DNA from: DATNIC01 sp035604635
GTDB taxonomy: Bacteria > Vulcanimicrobiota > Vulcanimicrobiia > Vulcanimicrobiales > Vulcanimicrobiaceae
DNA: 64,000 nucleotides
Assembly (NCBI GenBank): GCA_035604635.1
Contig: DATNIC010000190.1
Location: forward strand, 1 to 64,000
Reading direction: 5' to 3'
Shown in pieces: positions 45,244 through 53,092 of this stretch; position 1 is the stretch's first letter, and each line of letters starts with the position of its first letter. Both the position numbers and the translations under genes were made by a program. The notes beneath the pieces are model-generated. The model was given only the letters and a program-made list of their open reading frames with translations, ran no database searches and was not told the origin of the DNA.

Positions 45244-45695
45244 GACTCGCCTATATCGGGATCGGTTCGAATCAGGGGAATCCCCCGGCGAACGTTGAGA
45301 CGGCGATCGTCCGCCTTGATGCGCTCGGCTCGATCGTGAAGCGCTCGCTCCTCTATCGCACGAAACCGTGGGGCGAGACGGAACAAGCCGATTTCATCAA
45401 CGCCGTCGCGGCGCTCGAGACGGTACTCGATCCGCGCGCGCTGTTGCGCGGGCTCAAAGAGATCGAACGCGAGCTCGGACGGACGACGACGTACCGGTGG
45501 GGGCCGCGAACGATCGATCTCGACATCTTGACGTACGGCGACGAGCGCATCAACGAGCCGGACCTGGTCGTGCCGCATCCGCACCTCGCGGAGCGTGCGT
45601 TCGTCTTGGTCCCGCTGGCTGAGATCGATCCGGCGTACGCAGCGTTGCGCGACGCGCTGGCGGCCGACGAACTTCGGAGCGTTGAACCGCAGTAA
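45240..45695 (+). CDS. folK: 2-amino-4-hydroxy-6-hydroxymethyldihydropteridine pyrophosphokinase
   Basis: A 151-residue HPPK: YIGIGSNQGNPPANVETAI, FINAVAALETVLDPRALLRGLKEIERELGR, RWGPRTIDLDILTYGDERI and the PHPHLAERAFVLVPLAEI ending. It activates the pterin for FolP. Last gene of the folate run; 3 nt separate it from the convergent amino-acid permease gene. Confidence 0.96.
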   Translation: MRLAYIGIGSNQGNPPANVETAIVRLDALGSIVKRSLLYRTKPWGETEQADFINAVAALETVLDPRALLRGLKEIERELGRTTTYRWGPRTIDLDILTYGDERINEPDLVVPHPHLAERAFVLVPLAEIDPAYAALRDALAADELRSVEPQ

Positions 45696-45698
45696 GGG

Positions 45699-46349
45699 CT
45701 AGATCGCCTGTTCCAAACGGCGGCTCCCCAGCGAGAGGCCGTAGTTGACCACGAAATAGATCAGCGCGATGAGGGCGAACACCGGGATCGGCTGAAACGG
45801 CGGGCCCGAGTAGATGATCTGCGCTCGGCGCACGAGCTCAAGGATCCCGATGACCGCGGTGAGCGACGTGTCCTTGATCAAGGTGATGAACTGCGAAACG
45901 AGCGTCGGCATCATGCGCCGTAGGGCGATGGGCAAGATGATGAGCCGCAGCGTCTGGACTCTTGTCAGCCCCTGCGCGGAGGCGGCCTCGACGAGGCCGC
46001 GATTAACCGAAAGGATCCCGGCGCGGACGATCTCCGCAACGAGCGACGCCGTGAATGCCGACATCGCGGTGACGCCGGCGGCAAAGGGCGAGAGCCTGAT
46101 TCCGATCTGCGGGAGAGCGAAATAGGTGAAGAAGATCACGAGCAGGATCGGGAGCGCGCGCATCACCTCGATGTAGAAAATCGCCGGATAGCGAATCAGC
46201 GCGACCGGGGAGAGCCGCGCAAACGCCAAGAGCAGGCCGAGAATCGACGAGAACACGATCGAGAGGCCGGCGACGGCGAGCGTCATCCCGAGTCCGCCGA
46301 GCAAGAAGCGGATGTTGTCCCACGTGAAGAGCCAGCCGAGATCGAACAT
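45699..46349 (-). CDS. Polar amino acid ABC transporter permease (second subunit)
   Basis: A 216-residue His/Glu/Gln/Arg/opine-family permease with about five membrane segments and the EAA loop EIVRAGILSVNRGLVEAASAQGLTRVQTLRLIILPIALRRMMP. VEAASAQG...P is the contact to the ATPase. Last gene of a four-gene operon; its ATG overlaps the stop of the other permease. With the periplasmic protein and ATPase upstream it completes an importer for a polar amino acid, probably glutamate/glutamine or aspartate-like. Confidence 0.9.
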   Translation of the reverse strand: MFDLGWLFTWDNIRFLLGGLGMTLAVAGLSIVFSSILGLLLAFARLSPVALIRYPAIFYIEVMRALPILLVIFFTYFALPQIGIRLSPFAAGVTAMSAFTASLVAEIVRAGILSVNRGLVEAASAQGLTRVQTLRLIILPIALRRMMPTLVSQFITLIKDTSLTAVIGILELVRRAQIIYSGPPFQPIPVFALIALIYFVVNYGLSLGSRRLEQAI

Positions 46350-46996
46350 CAGCGAATCGCAAGCCGGCGTTCGGTGAAGTTGATCCCAAGCGCAGCCGGG
46401 ATCGTGATAACGAGATAGAGGAGCGCCGCGCCGGCCAACAATTCGGTGTACGCGAAAGTCCGGCCACCCAGGAGATTTGCGGTCCCCAGGATGTCGGCGA
46501 CGGAGACCGTGCTGACCAGCGAGCTGTTCTTGATCATGTTCAGGGTCGTGTTGCCGATCGGCGGGATCGTCATGGCGATCGCCTGCGGCAAAACGACGAA
46601 GCGCATCGCCTGCGTGTACGAGAGGCCCGAAGCCTCAGCGGCTTCGAGCTGGCCGCTCGGGACGGCGAAGATCCCGCTGCGAATCGCTTCGGCAAAGAAC
46701 GCGCCGGTGTAGATCGAGAGCCCGCACACTCCCGACCAGAAGCCGTCGAAGCGTATGCCGACGCTCGGAAGGGCGAAGTAAAAGAAGAAGATCTCGACGA
46801 GAAGCGGGACGTTACGAATGAACTCGACGTATGCCGTCCCGGCGCGATTGAGGAGGCGACTCGGCGTGACTCGCAGGACCGCAACGACGACGCCGATCGC
46901 AAACGAGAAAACGAACGAGAGGATTGAGACCTCGAGCGTGATGAGGAGCCCCGCGAACAATGCCCCCGCATTGTCGACGAGGACGGACCAATGCAC
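46349..46996 (-). CDS. Polar amino acid ABC transporter permease (first subunit)
   Basis: A 215-residue permease with the same layout and EAA loop SGIFAVPSGQLEAAEASGLSYTQAMRFVVLPQAIAMTIPPIGN. VEFIRNVPLLVEIFFFYFALP is the family N-terminal signature (also seen in the second permease as VMRALPILLVIFF). Two different permeases form the heterodimeric channel. Directly follows the binding protein. Confidence 0.9.
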   Translation of the reverse strand: MHWSVLVDNAGALFAGLLITLEVSILSFVFSFAIGVVVAVLRVTPSRLLNRAGTAYVEFIRNVPLLVEIFFFYFALPSVGIRFDGFWSGVCGLSIYTGAFFAEAIRSGIFAVPSGQLEAAEASGLSYTQAMRFVVLPQAIAMTIPPIGNTTLNMIKNSSLVSTVSVADILGTANLLGGRTFAYTELLAGAALLYLVITIPAALGINFTERRLAIR

Positions 46997-47890
46997 CTAG
47001 CGCGTGGCGGCCGGTGCCGGCGACGGCGATGGGAATTGAGTCGCGAATTGCTCCGCCGCTTTTTCGGGCGACTCGGCGAACCACGAGCGCCAATCACCGG
47101 GCGGAGACTCCTTGAGCCATTTCGCGTGCATTTTCGCGTAGCTGCCGTCCCCGGCGATGTGCGTCAGCGTCGTGTTCACGGCAGCGGCCAGCGCGCGGTT
47201 TCCCTTTGCGATCCCGATCCCATACGGCTCGAAGGTGAAGAGCCCGCCGGTCAGCTTGAAGTTCGCCGGGTCTTGCTGCTGCAAGCCGAAGAGCAGGACG
47301 TTGTCGGTCGTCTCCGCGTCGACCCGTCCGCCCCGGAGTGCAGTAAAGCACTCGGGATAGCTCTCGAGGACGATGACGGTCGCGCGCGGCGCGACACGCC
47401 GGATCGTCTGTTCCGGCGTCGATCCCGTGATGGTGCAGACGCTGCGCCCGGCGAGATCGCGATACGATTTGACCGGTGAGTCCTTGCGGACGAGCAGCGA
47501 CTGACCGGCGCGATAGTAGACGTTCGAAAAGTCGATCTGCTGCATTCGTGCTTGCGTGATCGTCATCGTCGCGATGATGAGATCGATGTTCCCGTTCTGC
47601 AGCTGCGGGATTCGGTTGGCCGAAGTGACCCCGACGAACTCGATCTTGTTTTCATCGCCCAGAATCGTCTTCGCGACCGCGCGCGCGATGTCGATGTCGA
47701 AGCCGTCGACCTTATTGGTGCGCGGATCGAGTTGACCGAAGGGCGGCGCGTCGAACTTGACCCCGACTCTGAGTACGCCGCGCGCTTTGATCGTATCGGG
47801 AGTCGTCTCGGCTGCCCGCGCGGGAGCCAAGGTCCCCAAGAGCATCGCCGCGAGCGCGACGAGAAACCACGGCCGCAAGGATCTGTGCAT
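46997..47890 (-). CDS. Periplasmic polar amino acid-binding protein
   Basis: A 297-residue binding protein with signal peptide (cleavage after ARA near 26). GVLRVGVKFDAPPFGQLDPRTNKVDGFDIDIARAVAKTILGDENKIEFVGVTSANRIPQLQNGNIDLIIATMTITQAR is the family 3 solute-binding core, followed by YYRAGQSLLVRKDSPVKSYRDLAGRSVCTITGSTPEQTIRR. The ligand arginine and Asp positions resemble glutamate/aspartate binders (GltI-like). Start supported by GAGGAG upstream. Between the ATPase and permease genes in one operon. Confidence 0.9.
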   Translation of the reverse strand: MHRSLRPWFLVALAAMLLGTLAPARAAETTPDTIKARGVLRVGVKFDAPPFGQLDPRTNKVDGFDIDIARAVAKTILGDENKIEFVGVTSANRIPQLQNGNIDLIIATMTITQARMQQIDFSNVYYRAGQSLLVRKDSPVKSYRDLAGRSVCTITGSTPEQTIRRVAPRATVIVLESYPECFTALRGGRVDAETTDNVLLFGLQQQDPANFKLTGGLFTFEPYGIGIAKGNRALAAAVNTTLTHIAGDGSYAKMHAKWLKESPPGDWRSWFAESPEKAAEQFATQFPSPSPAPAATR

Positions 47891-47907
47891 GTTGAATCTC
47901 CTCTGAG

Positions 47908-48645
47908 CTATCCCCCAGTGAGGATGCGGGAAAGGAAGAGCTTCGTCCGCTCGTGACTCGGAGCGCCGAAGAAGTCGCCGGGCGGTCCGCTTTCGACGAT
48001 CCGTCCTGCATCCATGAAGCAGACTCGGTGCGCGACTTGCCGGGCGAAGCCCATCTCGTGGGTGACGACGACCATCGTATATCCTTGACTTGCCAGCGTC
48101 TTCATCACGTCGAGGACTTCGTTTATCATCTCCGGATCGAGGGCGCTCGTCGGCTCGTCGAAGAGCAGGATTTGCGGCTGCATCGCCAGCGTTCGAGCGA
48201 TCGCCACGCGCTGTTGCTGCCCGCCGGAGAGGTTGCGCGGGTACTCGGCTTCTTTTTCCGCGATTCCGACCCGGGCCAGCAGCTCGCGGGCGATCCGGTC
48301 CGCTTCGGCGTGAGGCGTCTTGCGCACGTGGATCGGGGCCAGCGTGATGTTCTCGAGGACCGTCATGTGCGGGTAGAGATTGAACTGCTGGAATACCATC
48401 CCGACCTCTTCGCGGAGCGCGCGAATATCGGTGCGGGGATCCTCGACGTGCATTCCGTCGACGATCAGCTCGCCGCTATCGATCGACTCGAGCCGGTTGA
48501 TGCAGCGCACCAAGGTACTCTTCCCGGAGCCCGACGGGCCCAGGACGACGACGACCTCGCCGCGCTCGACCAAGAGATCGAGATCGCGCAAGACCTGATT
48601 GGCCCCGAACCACTTGTTGACGGCCCGAAATTCGACGATCGCCAT
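47908..48645 (-). CDS. Polar amino acid ABC transporter ATP-binding protein
   Basis: A 245-residue GlnQ/ArtP-type ATPase: Walker A GPSGSGKS (36-43), Q-loop VFQQFNLYPHMTVLENI, signature LSGGQQQR, Walker B LLFDEPTSALDPE and THEMGFARQVA. First gene of the transporter operon, 13 nt downstream of the HD-GYP gene and so possibly part of a longer transcript. Confidence 0.93.
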   Translation of the reverse strand: MAIVEFRAVNKWFGANQVLRDLDLLVERGEVVVVLGPSGSGKSTLVRCINRLESIDSGELIVDGMHVEDPRTDIRALREEVGMVFQQFNLYPHMTVLENITLAPIHVRKTPHAEADRIARELLARVGIAEKEAEYPRNLSGGQQQRVAIARTLAMQPQILLFDEPTSALDPEMINEVLDVMKTLASQGYTMVVVTHEMGFARQVAHRVCFMDAGRIVESGPPGDFFGAPSHERTKLFLSRILTGG

Positions 48646-48658
48646 GAAGGCGTCGGAT

Positions 48659-50662
48659 TCAGGCGGCGGGCTTGATGATCCCTTCGTACACTTTCTTCGC
48701 GATGAAGAGGTCGAGGAGGCCGGCGTCGACCTTGCCGCGCTCGGCGAACTCTTTGACCAAGATGTCGAGGGCCTTTTCGATCGACATCGCCTTCTTGTAG
48801 GGGCGGTCGCTCGCGGTAAGCGCATCGAAGATGTCGGATATGGTCATGATCCGCACCTGCGGAACGATTTCGGCCGATTTGAGGCCGCGCGGATAGCCGG
48901 TCCCGTCGAGATGCTCGTGGTGCCCGTAGGCCTGCTCGGCGACGTTCTTCCAAGGTGTCTTAATCCACGGAATCTCGCGCAGGAAGAAAAACGATTGCGT
49001 GACGTGCTGCTGCATTTTGTCGCGCTCGTCGTTGGACAGCGAGCCGCGTGGAATCTTTAGGAAATCGTACTCGGGGGCGTCGAGCATCGGCTTTTCCGCG
49101 TCGACGTCGATGTAGTGCTTCTGCAAGAGGCTGTCGAGGATGTCGCCCACGCCCTCCGCGACGACGCGCGGCTCGTTCGCATCCTCGACGGTCTTCATCA
49201 AGGTCATCAGCTCGTTCGTCGCCGTCGCGGTCTCGGCGTCGATGGCTAGAACATCGGGATGATCGAGCGGCGCGCCGTTCTTGAGCAGCTCGAGCTTGCG
49301 ATGTGCAGTTTGCACGCGCAGCTGTTCGACCGCGAGCAAGAAACGCATGCGGATCACGTCGAGCCGGCCATCCGGCAGCTTCTTCGACTTGCCGAAGATG
49401 TACTCGGGGACCGCAACCTTGCCGAAGTCGTGCAACAGCGAAGCGTAGCGCATCTCGCGCAACTGGTCCGCGTTGAACTTGAGATCTTTGAAATCGCCCG
49501 CATTGACCGTGTTGAGCGCCTCGGCTTGCGCGACCGTCAGCGAGGCGACACGCGAAGAGTGACCCTGCGTCGCAGGGTCGCGAGCTTCGATCGCTTTCAC
49601 TGAGGCTCGGACGAATTGCTCGAAGAGATCTTGAATCGATTCGATCAGCGCCTTGTTCTCGAGCGCGACGGCGGCCTGCGAGGCGAGCGACCGGAGCACG
49701 TGCTCGTCGTGGTCGCTGAACGGTGAGACGATCTCCTCGGTGTGCGCCGGCGACTGGAGGACCGTTTCGAAGTCGGGCTTGCTGTTGATCAGTTGAATGA
49801 CGCCGACGATCTCGTTCTCGTGATTGAGCATCGGGACGCACAAGACCGACTTGGTGCGGTAGTTGTTCTTCTGGTCGAACGACGGGTTGAAGCGGTACTC
49901 GTGCTCTTCGCCGAGCTGGTAAGCGTCGTCGATCCGCACGACCTCGCCGCTGACCGCGACGTAACCGGAGATCGACGCTCTCGAGAGCGGTAGGAGCGCG
50001 CCGATGAGGACGCCTTCGTCGGCTGGTCCGGTCTGCGCGACCGCGAAGCGCAATTTCTTTTCGTCGTTTTCGTTGATGACCAAGAAGAGGCTGCCGGCGT
50101 CGGCAGCAGTGAGCTCGCGTGCCTTGCGGACGATCAACCGTTGCAAAGCGGCGATGTCGCGCTCCGCCGAGAGTGCAAGCCCGATCTCGAGCAGCTGGTC
50201 GGTGTCCTTGGACTGTTCTTCCGTCAGCTCCGTGAGCTGCTCGAGGCGGTCGCGGGCTTGCGCGAACGCGATCGCGGCTCGGACCGTCGTTAGGATCGCA
50301 TTCGCATCCAACGGCGAGCCGAGCCAGCCGACCAGATGCGGATTGTTCGCGAGCCACGATGCGCGCTCGTCGTTCGGTTCGGTGACGAGGATCGTCCCGC
50401 AACTGCCGAACGAGGCCATAAGCTCGAGCGCGTGCTCGATGTCGTCATGCGGTCCGAGGCTTGCGAGGCGGTCGTAATCGATGAGATAAACGACGCGCGC
50501 CGCCGCCTGCGGCGTGTCCGGCTGGTAAGGGAACCGTGCAACGCGCGCGTCGATCCCAGCCTCCGCCAGGAGCGTTTTCGCGTCGCCAAGCTCCAGGCCG
50601 CCAGGGTGAACGAGCACCGCGGCAGAGGTCGACCCCGGCGGTGAAAGCTCGACAATCGCCAT
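48659..50662 (-). CDS. GAF and HD-GYP domain protein, probable c-di-GMP phosphodiesterase
   Basis: A 667-residue protein. Residues 1-130 look like a degenerate receiver domain (RVVYLIDYDRL, GTILVTEPND) without a clear phospho-acceptor; 150-340 is a GAF domain (LQRLIVRKARELTAADAGSLFLV..SVLCVPMLNHENEIVGVIQLIN); 350-640 is HD-GYP with HD at 411-412, and HHEHLDGTGYP at 581-591. Between the HD and the later QQH/HHE part there is an extra segment of about 110 residues (about 430-540) absent from ordinary HD-GYP domains. It would hydrolyse cyclic di-GMP in response to a GAF ligand. The promoter-like TATGGTATAAAA precedes its start. Confidence 0.88.
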   Translation of the reverse strand: MAIVELSPPGSTSAAVLVHPGGLELGDAKTLLAEAGIDARVARFPYQPDTPQAAARVVYLIDYDRLASLGPHDDIEHALELMASFGSCGTILVTEPNDERASWLANNPHLVGWLGSPLDANAILTTVRAAIAFAQARDRLEQLTELTEEQSKDTDQLLEIGLALSAERDIAALQRLIVRKARELTAADAGSLFLVINENDEKKLRFAVAQTGPADEGVLIGALLPLSRASISGYVAVSGEVVRIDDAYQLGEEHEYRFNPSFDQKNNYRTKSVLCVPMLNHENEIVGVIQLINSKPDFETVLQSPAHTEEIVSPFSDHDEHVLRSLASQAAVALENKALIESIQDLFEQFVRASVKAIEARDPATQGHSSRVASLTVAQAEALNTVNAGDFKDLKFNADQLREMRYASLLHDFGKVAVPEYIFGKSKKLPDGRLDVIRMRFLLAVEQLRVQTAHRKLELLKNGAPLDHPDVLAIDAETATATNELMTLMKTVEDANEPRVVAEGVGDILDSLLQKHYIDVDAEKPMLDAPEYDFLKIPRGSLSNDERDKMQQHVTQSFFFLREIPWIKTPWKNVAEQAYGHHEHLDGTGYPRGLKSAEIVPQVRIMTISDIFDALTASDRPYKKAMSIEKALDILVKEFAERGKVDAGLLDLFIAKKVYEGIIKPAA

Positions 50663-50767
50663 TCCGTCTGTTCCTTTTATACCATATCGGGTGGGGAGGG
50701 GGTTGCCCTCTAGCGCCCGCTGTGGCGGAGGCGAGGTCCGGGGAGGCGAAGCCCGCGTGCCAGTAAT

Positions 50768-50934
50768 GTTGTTGAGCGCGCCGAGCGACTATGGAGGGGA
50801 GCCTGCCGATGCGCACAGGATGTGCATAGCAGCGGCCTCGGGGAATCGTTCCTTAGCAAGTATGTTGAGCGCGCGTGAGGCCCGGGGGCCCCATGCGAAG
50901 CATGGGGGGCGCGGAGAGCTAGGCTCGGAGCGCC
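50768..50934 (+). ncRNA. Structured intergenic element, copy 4 (accB-like leader), long form
   Basis: GCGCGC (50776-50781) can pair with GCGCGC (50869-50874). Between them, before CTCGGGGAATCG (50837-50848), sits an extra arm of about 54 nt holding ATGCGCA-CAGGA-TGTGCAT. CCCCATGC-GAA-GCATGGGG (50889-50907) forms the 8-bp hairpin, then GGCGC/GCGCC (50908-50912 and 50930-50934) around GAGC-TAG-GCTC. GGAG is 10 nt before the accB-like ATG. About 100 nt before it show no further gene. Confidence 0.8.
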
Positions 50935-50940
50935 TTTCAA

Positions 50941-51339
50941 ATGTTTGAGGAGACGGTCGAACATCGCCTGAGGCCGATTGCGGCTGCGTTCGCGGAGAGT
51001 GATCTGGTTCGCATCCGCGTCGCCGACGATGCGGCCGAGATCGAACTGCGTCGCGCCGTCCCGAATGCGCGGGCAGTCGCGCCGGGTTCCGGAGGCGAGC
51101 AGACCAACCGCACGTACGATGTGATTACCGCCGAGGTCGTCGGCGTGCTTCATTTCCAGCGCCCGCCGGTCGAGGAGGGTTACTCCCTCGACGGGGACCG
51201 CGAACTAGCCCAGATCGAGGCGCTGGGGATCCGCAATCCGGTACGCTCGCGCGGGGCCGGACGGGTCGCGTGTATCTACGTCGCCGAAGGCCAGCCCGTC
51301 GACTACGGCCAGCCCTTGTTCGCGATCGACCGCTCTTAA
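50941..51339 (+). CDS. AccB-like protein lacking the biotinylated lysine
   Basis: A 132-residue protein resembling biotin carboxyl carrier protein of acetyl-CoA carboxylase: N-terminal helix, flexible middle, and a C-terminal lipoyl/biotinyl fold IEALGIRNPVRSRGAGRVACIYVAEGQPVDYGQPLFAI. The canonical EAMKM with the biotinylated lysine reads EALGI, so residue 96 is glycine and no biotin can be attached. It lies 3 nt before accC, the normal place of accB. It may scaffold, regulate or inhibit the carboxylase; a true carrier should exist elsewhere. Confidence 0.75.
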   Translation: MFEETVEHRLRPIAAAFAESDLVRIRVADDAAEIELRRAVPNARAVAPGSGGEQTNRTYDVITAEVVGVLHFQRPPVEEGYSLDGDRELAQIEALGIRNPVRSRGAGRVACIYVAEGQPVDYGQPLFAIDRS

Positions 51340-51342
51340 GAC

Positions 51343-52698
51343 ATGTTCAGAAAGATACTTATCGCGAACCGTGGCGAGATCGCGCTACGGATCAATCGTG
51401 CGGCACATGAGCTCGGCGTCCCGACGGTCGCGATTTTTTCAGAGCCGGATCGCACATCGCTGCATGTCCGTCATGCCGACGAAGCATTTTGCGTCGGGCC
51501 CGGCCCGGCAGCGCGCTCGTATCTCAACGTTGCCAATATCATCTCCGCGGCGCTGATCTGCGGAGCCGACGCAATCCATCCCGGATACGGCTTCCTCGCC
51601 GAGAACGCGCGCTTTGCGCAGATCTGCATCGATCACGATCTCGCGTTCATCGGGCCGCCGCCCGCCACCATCGCCTCGATGGGCGACAAAGCAGAGGCAC
51701 GCCGAAAGATGGCGGAAGCCGGCGTCCCGACGACGCCGGGAAGCGAGATCTTGCGCTCGCTCGCCGACGCGCGCGCCGCAGCGCAGCGGATCGGGTATCC
51801 CGTGTTGCTGAAAGCGACTGCCGGCGGTGGCGGCAAGGGGATGCGCGTCGTCGACGGCGAGGATGACTTGCCGTCCGCTTTTGCGACGGCGCAAGCCGAG
51901 GCGGAAGCGAATTTCCGGGATGGGCGTCTGTACCTCGAGCGGCTCGTGCGCAAGCCGCGGCATATCGAAGTCCAAGTGCTCGGCGACCGCTTCGGAACGA
52001 TCGTCCATTTGGGCGAACGCGACTGCTCGATCCAAAAACCGTCGCATCAAAAGCTGATCGAGGAGGCGCCCGCGCCCGCGCTCTCCGAGCCGATACGCGA
52101 GAAGCTGCACGCCACGGCGCTCGCGGCGGCGCGCGCCGTCGGCTACAGCAACGCCGGAACGCTCGAATTCCTCGTCGACGGCAGCGAAATCTACTTCATG
52201 GAGATGAACACGCGCATCCAGGTCGAGCATCCGATTACGGAACTGATCTACGGCGTCGACCTGGTCAAGGAGCAGATCCGCATTGCGGCCGGGGAGCACC
52301 TCGGATTCGCACAAGACGATATGAGTCCGCACGGGTATGCGATCGAGTGCCGCATCAATGCGGAAGATCCGGCCAACGGCTTCGCCCCGAGTGCGGGGAC
52401 CTTGGTCGATGTCGAGTTCCCGGGTGGCCCCGGCGTCCGCGTCGATACGCACATCGTCGCCGGGAGCCAGATCCCGCCGTACTACGACTCTCTCTTGGCC
52501 AAGGTCGTTGCGGTCGGCCGCACGCGAGCCAACGCCATCGCACGCATGGAACGTGCGCTTTCGGAAACACGTATAGAAGGTGTGCCGACGACCATCGAGA
52601 TCTGCCGCGACGTCCTGCGCAGCGAAGCGTTTCGCGCGGGGGGCGTCGACGTCGAGTTCCTGCCGAGCCGCTTCATCGCCGCCCGGGCCGTCGTTTAA
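51343..52698 (+). CDS. accC: Biotin carboxylase subunit of acetyl-CoA carboxylase
   Basis: A 451-residue ATP-grasp enzyme: KILIANRGEIALRINRAAHELGV, HPGYGFLAENARFA, LLKATAGGGGKGMRVV (glycine-rich ATP loop), LGERDCSIQKPSHQKLIEEAPAPAL and MEMNTRIQVEHPITELIYGVDLVKEQI are complete. It carboxylates biotin on a carrier protein. The adjacent accB-like protein lacks the biotin lysine. ATG follows the upstream gene by 3 nt; nusB begins 1 nt after its stop. Confidence 0.95.
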   Translation: MFRKILIANRGEIALRINRAAHELGVPTVAIFSEPDRTSLHVRHADEAFCVGPGPAARSYLNVANIISAALICGADAIHPGYGFLAENARFAQICIDHDLAFIGPPPATIASMGDKAEARRKMAEAGVPTTPGSEILRSLADARAAAQRIGYPVLLKATAGGGGKGMRVVDGEDDLPSAFATAQAEAEANFRDGRLYLERLVRKPRHIEVQVLGDRFGTIVHLGERDCSIQKPSHQKLIEEAPAPALSEPIREKLHATALAAARAVGYSNAGTLEFLVDGSEIYFMEMNTRIQVEHPITELIYGVDLVKEQIRIAAGEHLGFAQDDMSPHGYAIECRINAEDPANGFAPSAGTLVDVEFPGGPGVRVDTHIVAGSQIPPYYDSLLAKVVAVGRTRANAIARMERALSETRIEGVPTTIEICRDVLRSEAFRAGGVDVEFLPSRFIAARAVV

Positions 52699-52699
52699 C

Positions 52700-53092
52700 G
52701 TGCCCAGCCGCCGCCTCGCGCGCGAGATTGCATTGCAAGCGCTGTTCAGCGTCGAAGTGGGGCACCGGGATACCGGAGAAGTGCTCGACGAAACGTTTGC
52801 GAGGGTGCGAGGCACCGACAACGCGTTCATCAAGGACCTCGTCTACGGCACGCTCGAAAACGCTCCGCAGAGCGACGAGCTTATCGCACCGTTGCTTGAG
52901 GGCTGGACGATCGACCGCTTGCCGACGATCGATCGCCTGCTGCTGCGCATGGGCGTCTTCGAGTTGCGCCACCGGCCGCTCGTCCCCAAACCGGTTGTCA
53001 TCAATGAAGCCGTGGAGCTGGCCAAGAAATTCTCCACGGAGGACTCAGGCCGCTTCGTGAACGGCGTTCTATCCAAAGCGAGCACGCTGTGA
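52700..53092 (+). CDS. nusB: Transcription antitermination factor NusB
   Basis: A 130-residue all-helical protein: RRLAREIALQALFSVEVG, FIKDLVYGTLEN, LPTIDRLLLRMGVFELRHRP and PKPVVINEAVELAKKFSTEDSGRFVNGVLSKA, the full NusB signature. It joins NusE in rRNA antitermination. GTG start, coupled by GTGA to the PBP gene. Confidence 0.93.
   Translation: MPSRRLAREIALQALFSVEVGHRDTGEVLDETFARVRGTDNAFIKDLVYGTLENAPQSDELIAPLLEGWTIDRLPTIDRLLLRMGVFELRHRPLVPKPVVINEAVELAKKFSTEDSGRFVNGVLSKASTL

Noticed and set aside
45256..45270. GGTTCGAATC resembling a tRNA T-loop
   Set aside because: Lies in folK coding the conserved GSNQG motif with no acceptor or anticodon arm nearby.
50941..51339. Functional biotin carrier AccB
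   Set aside because: The biotinyl lysine is absent.
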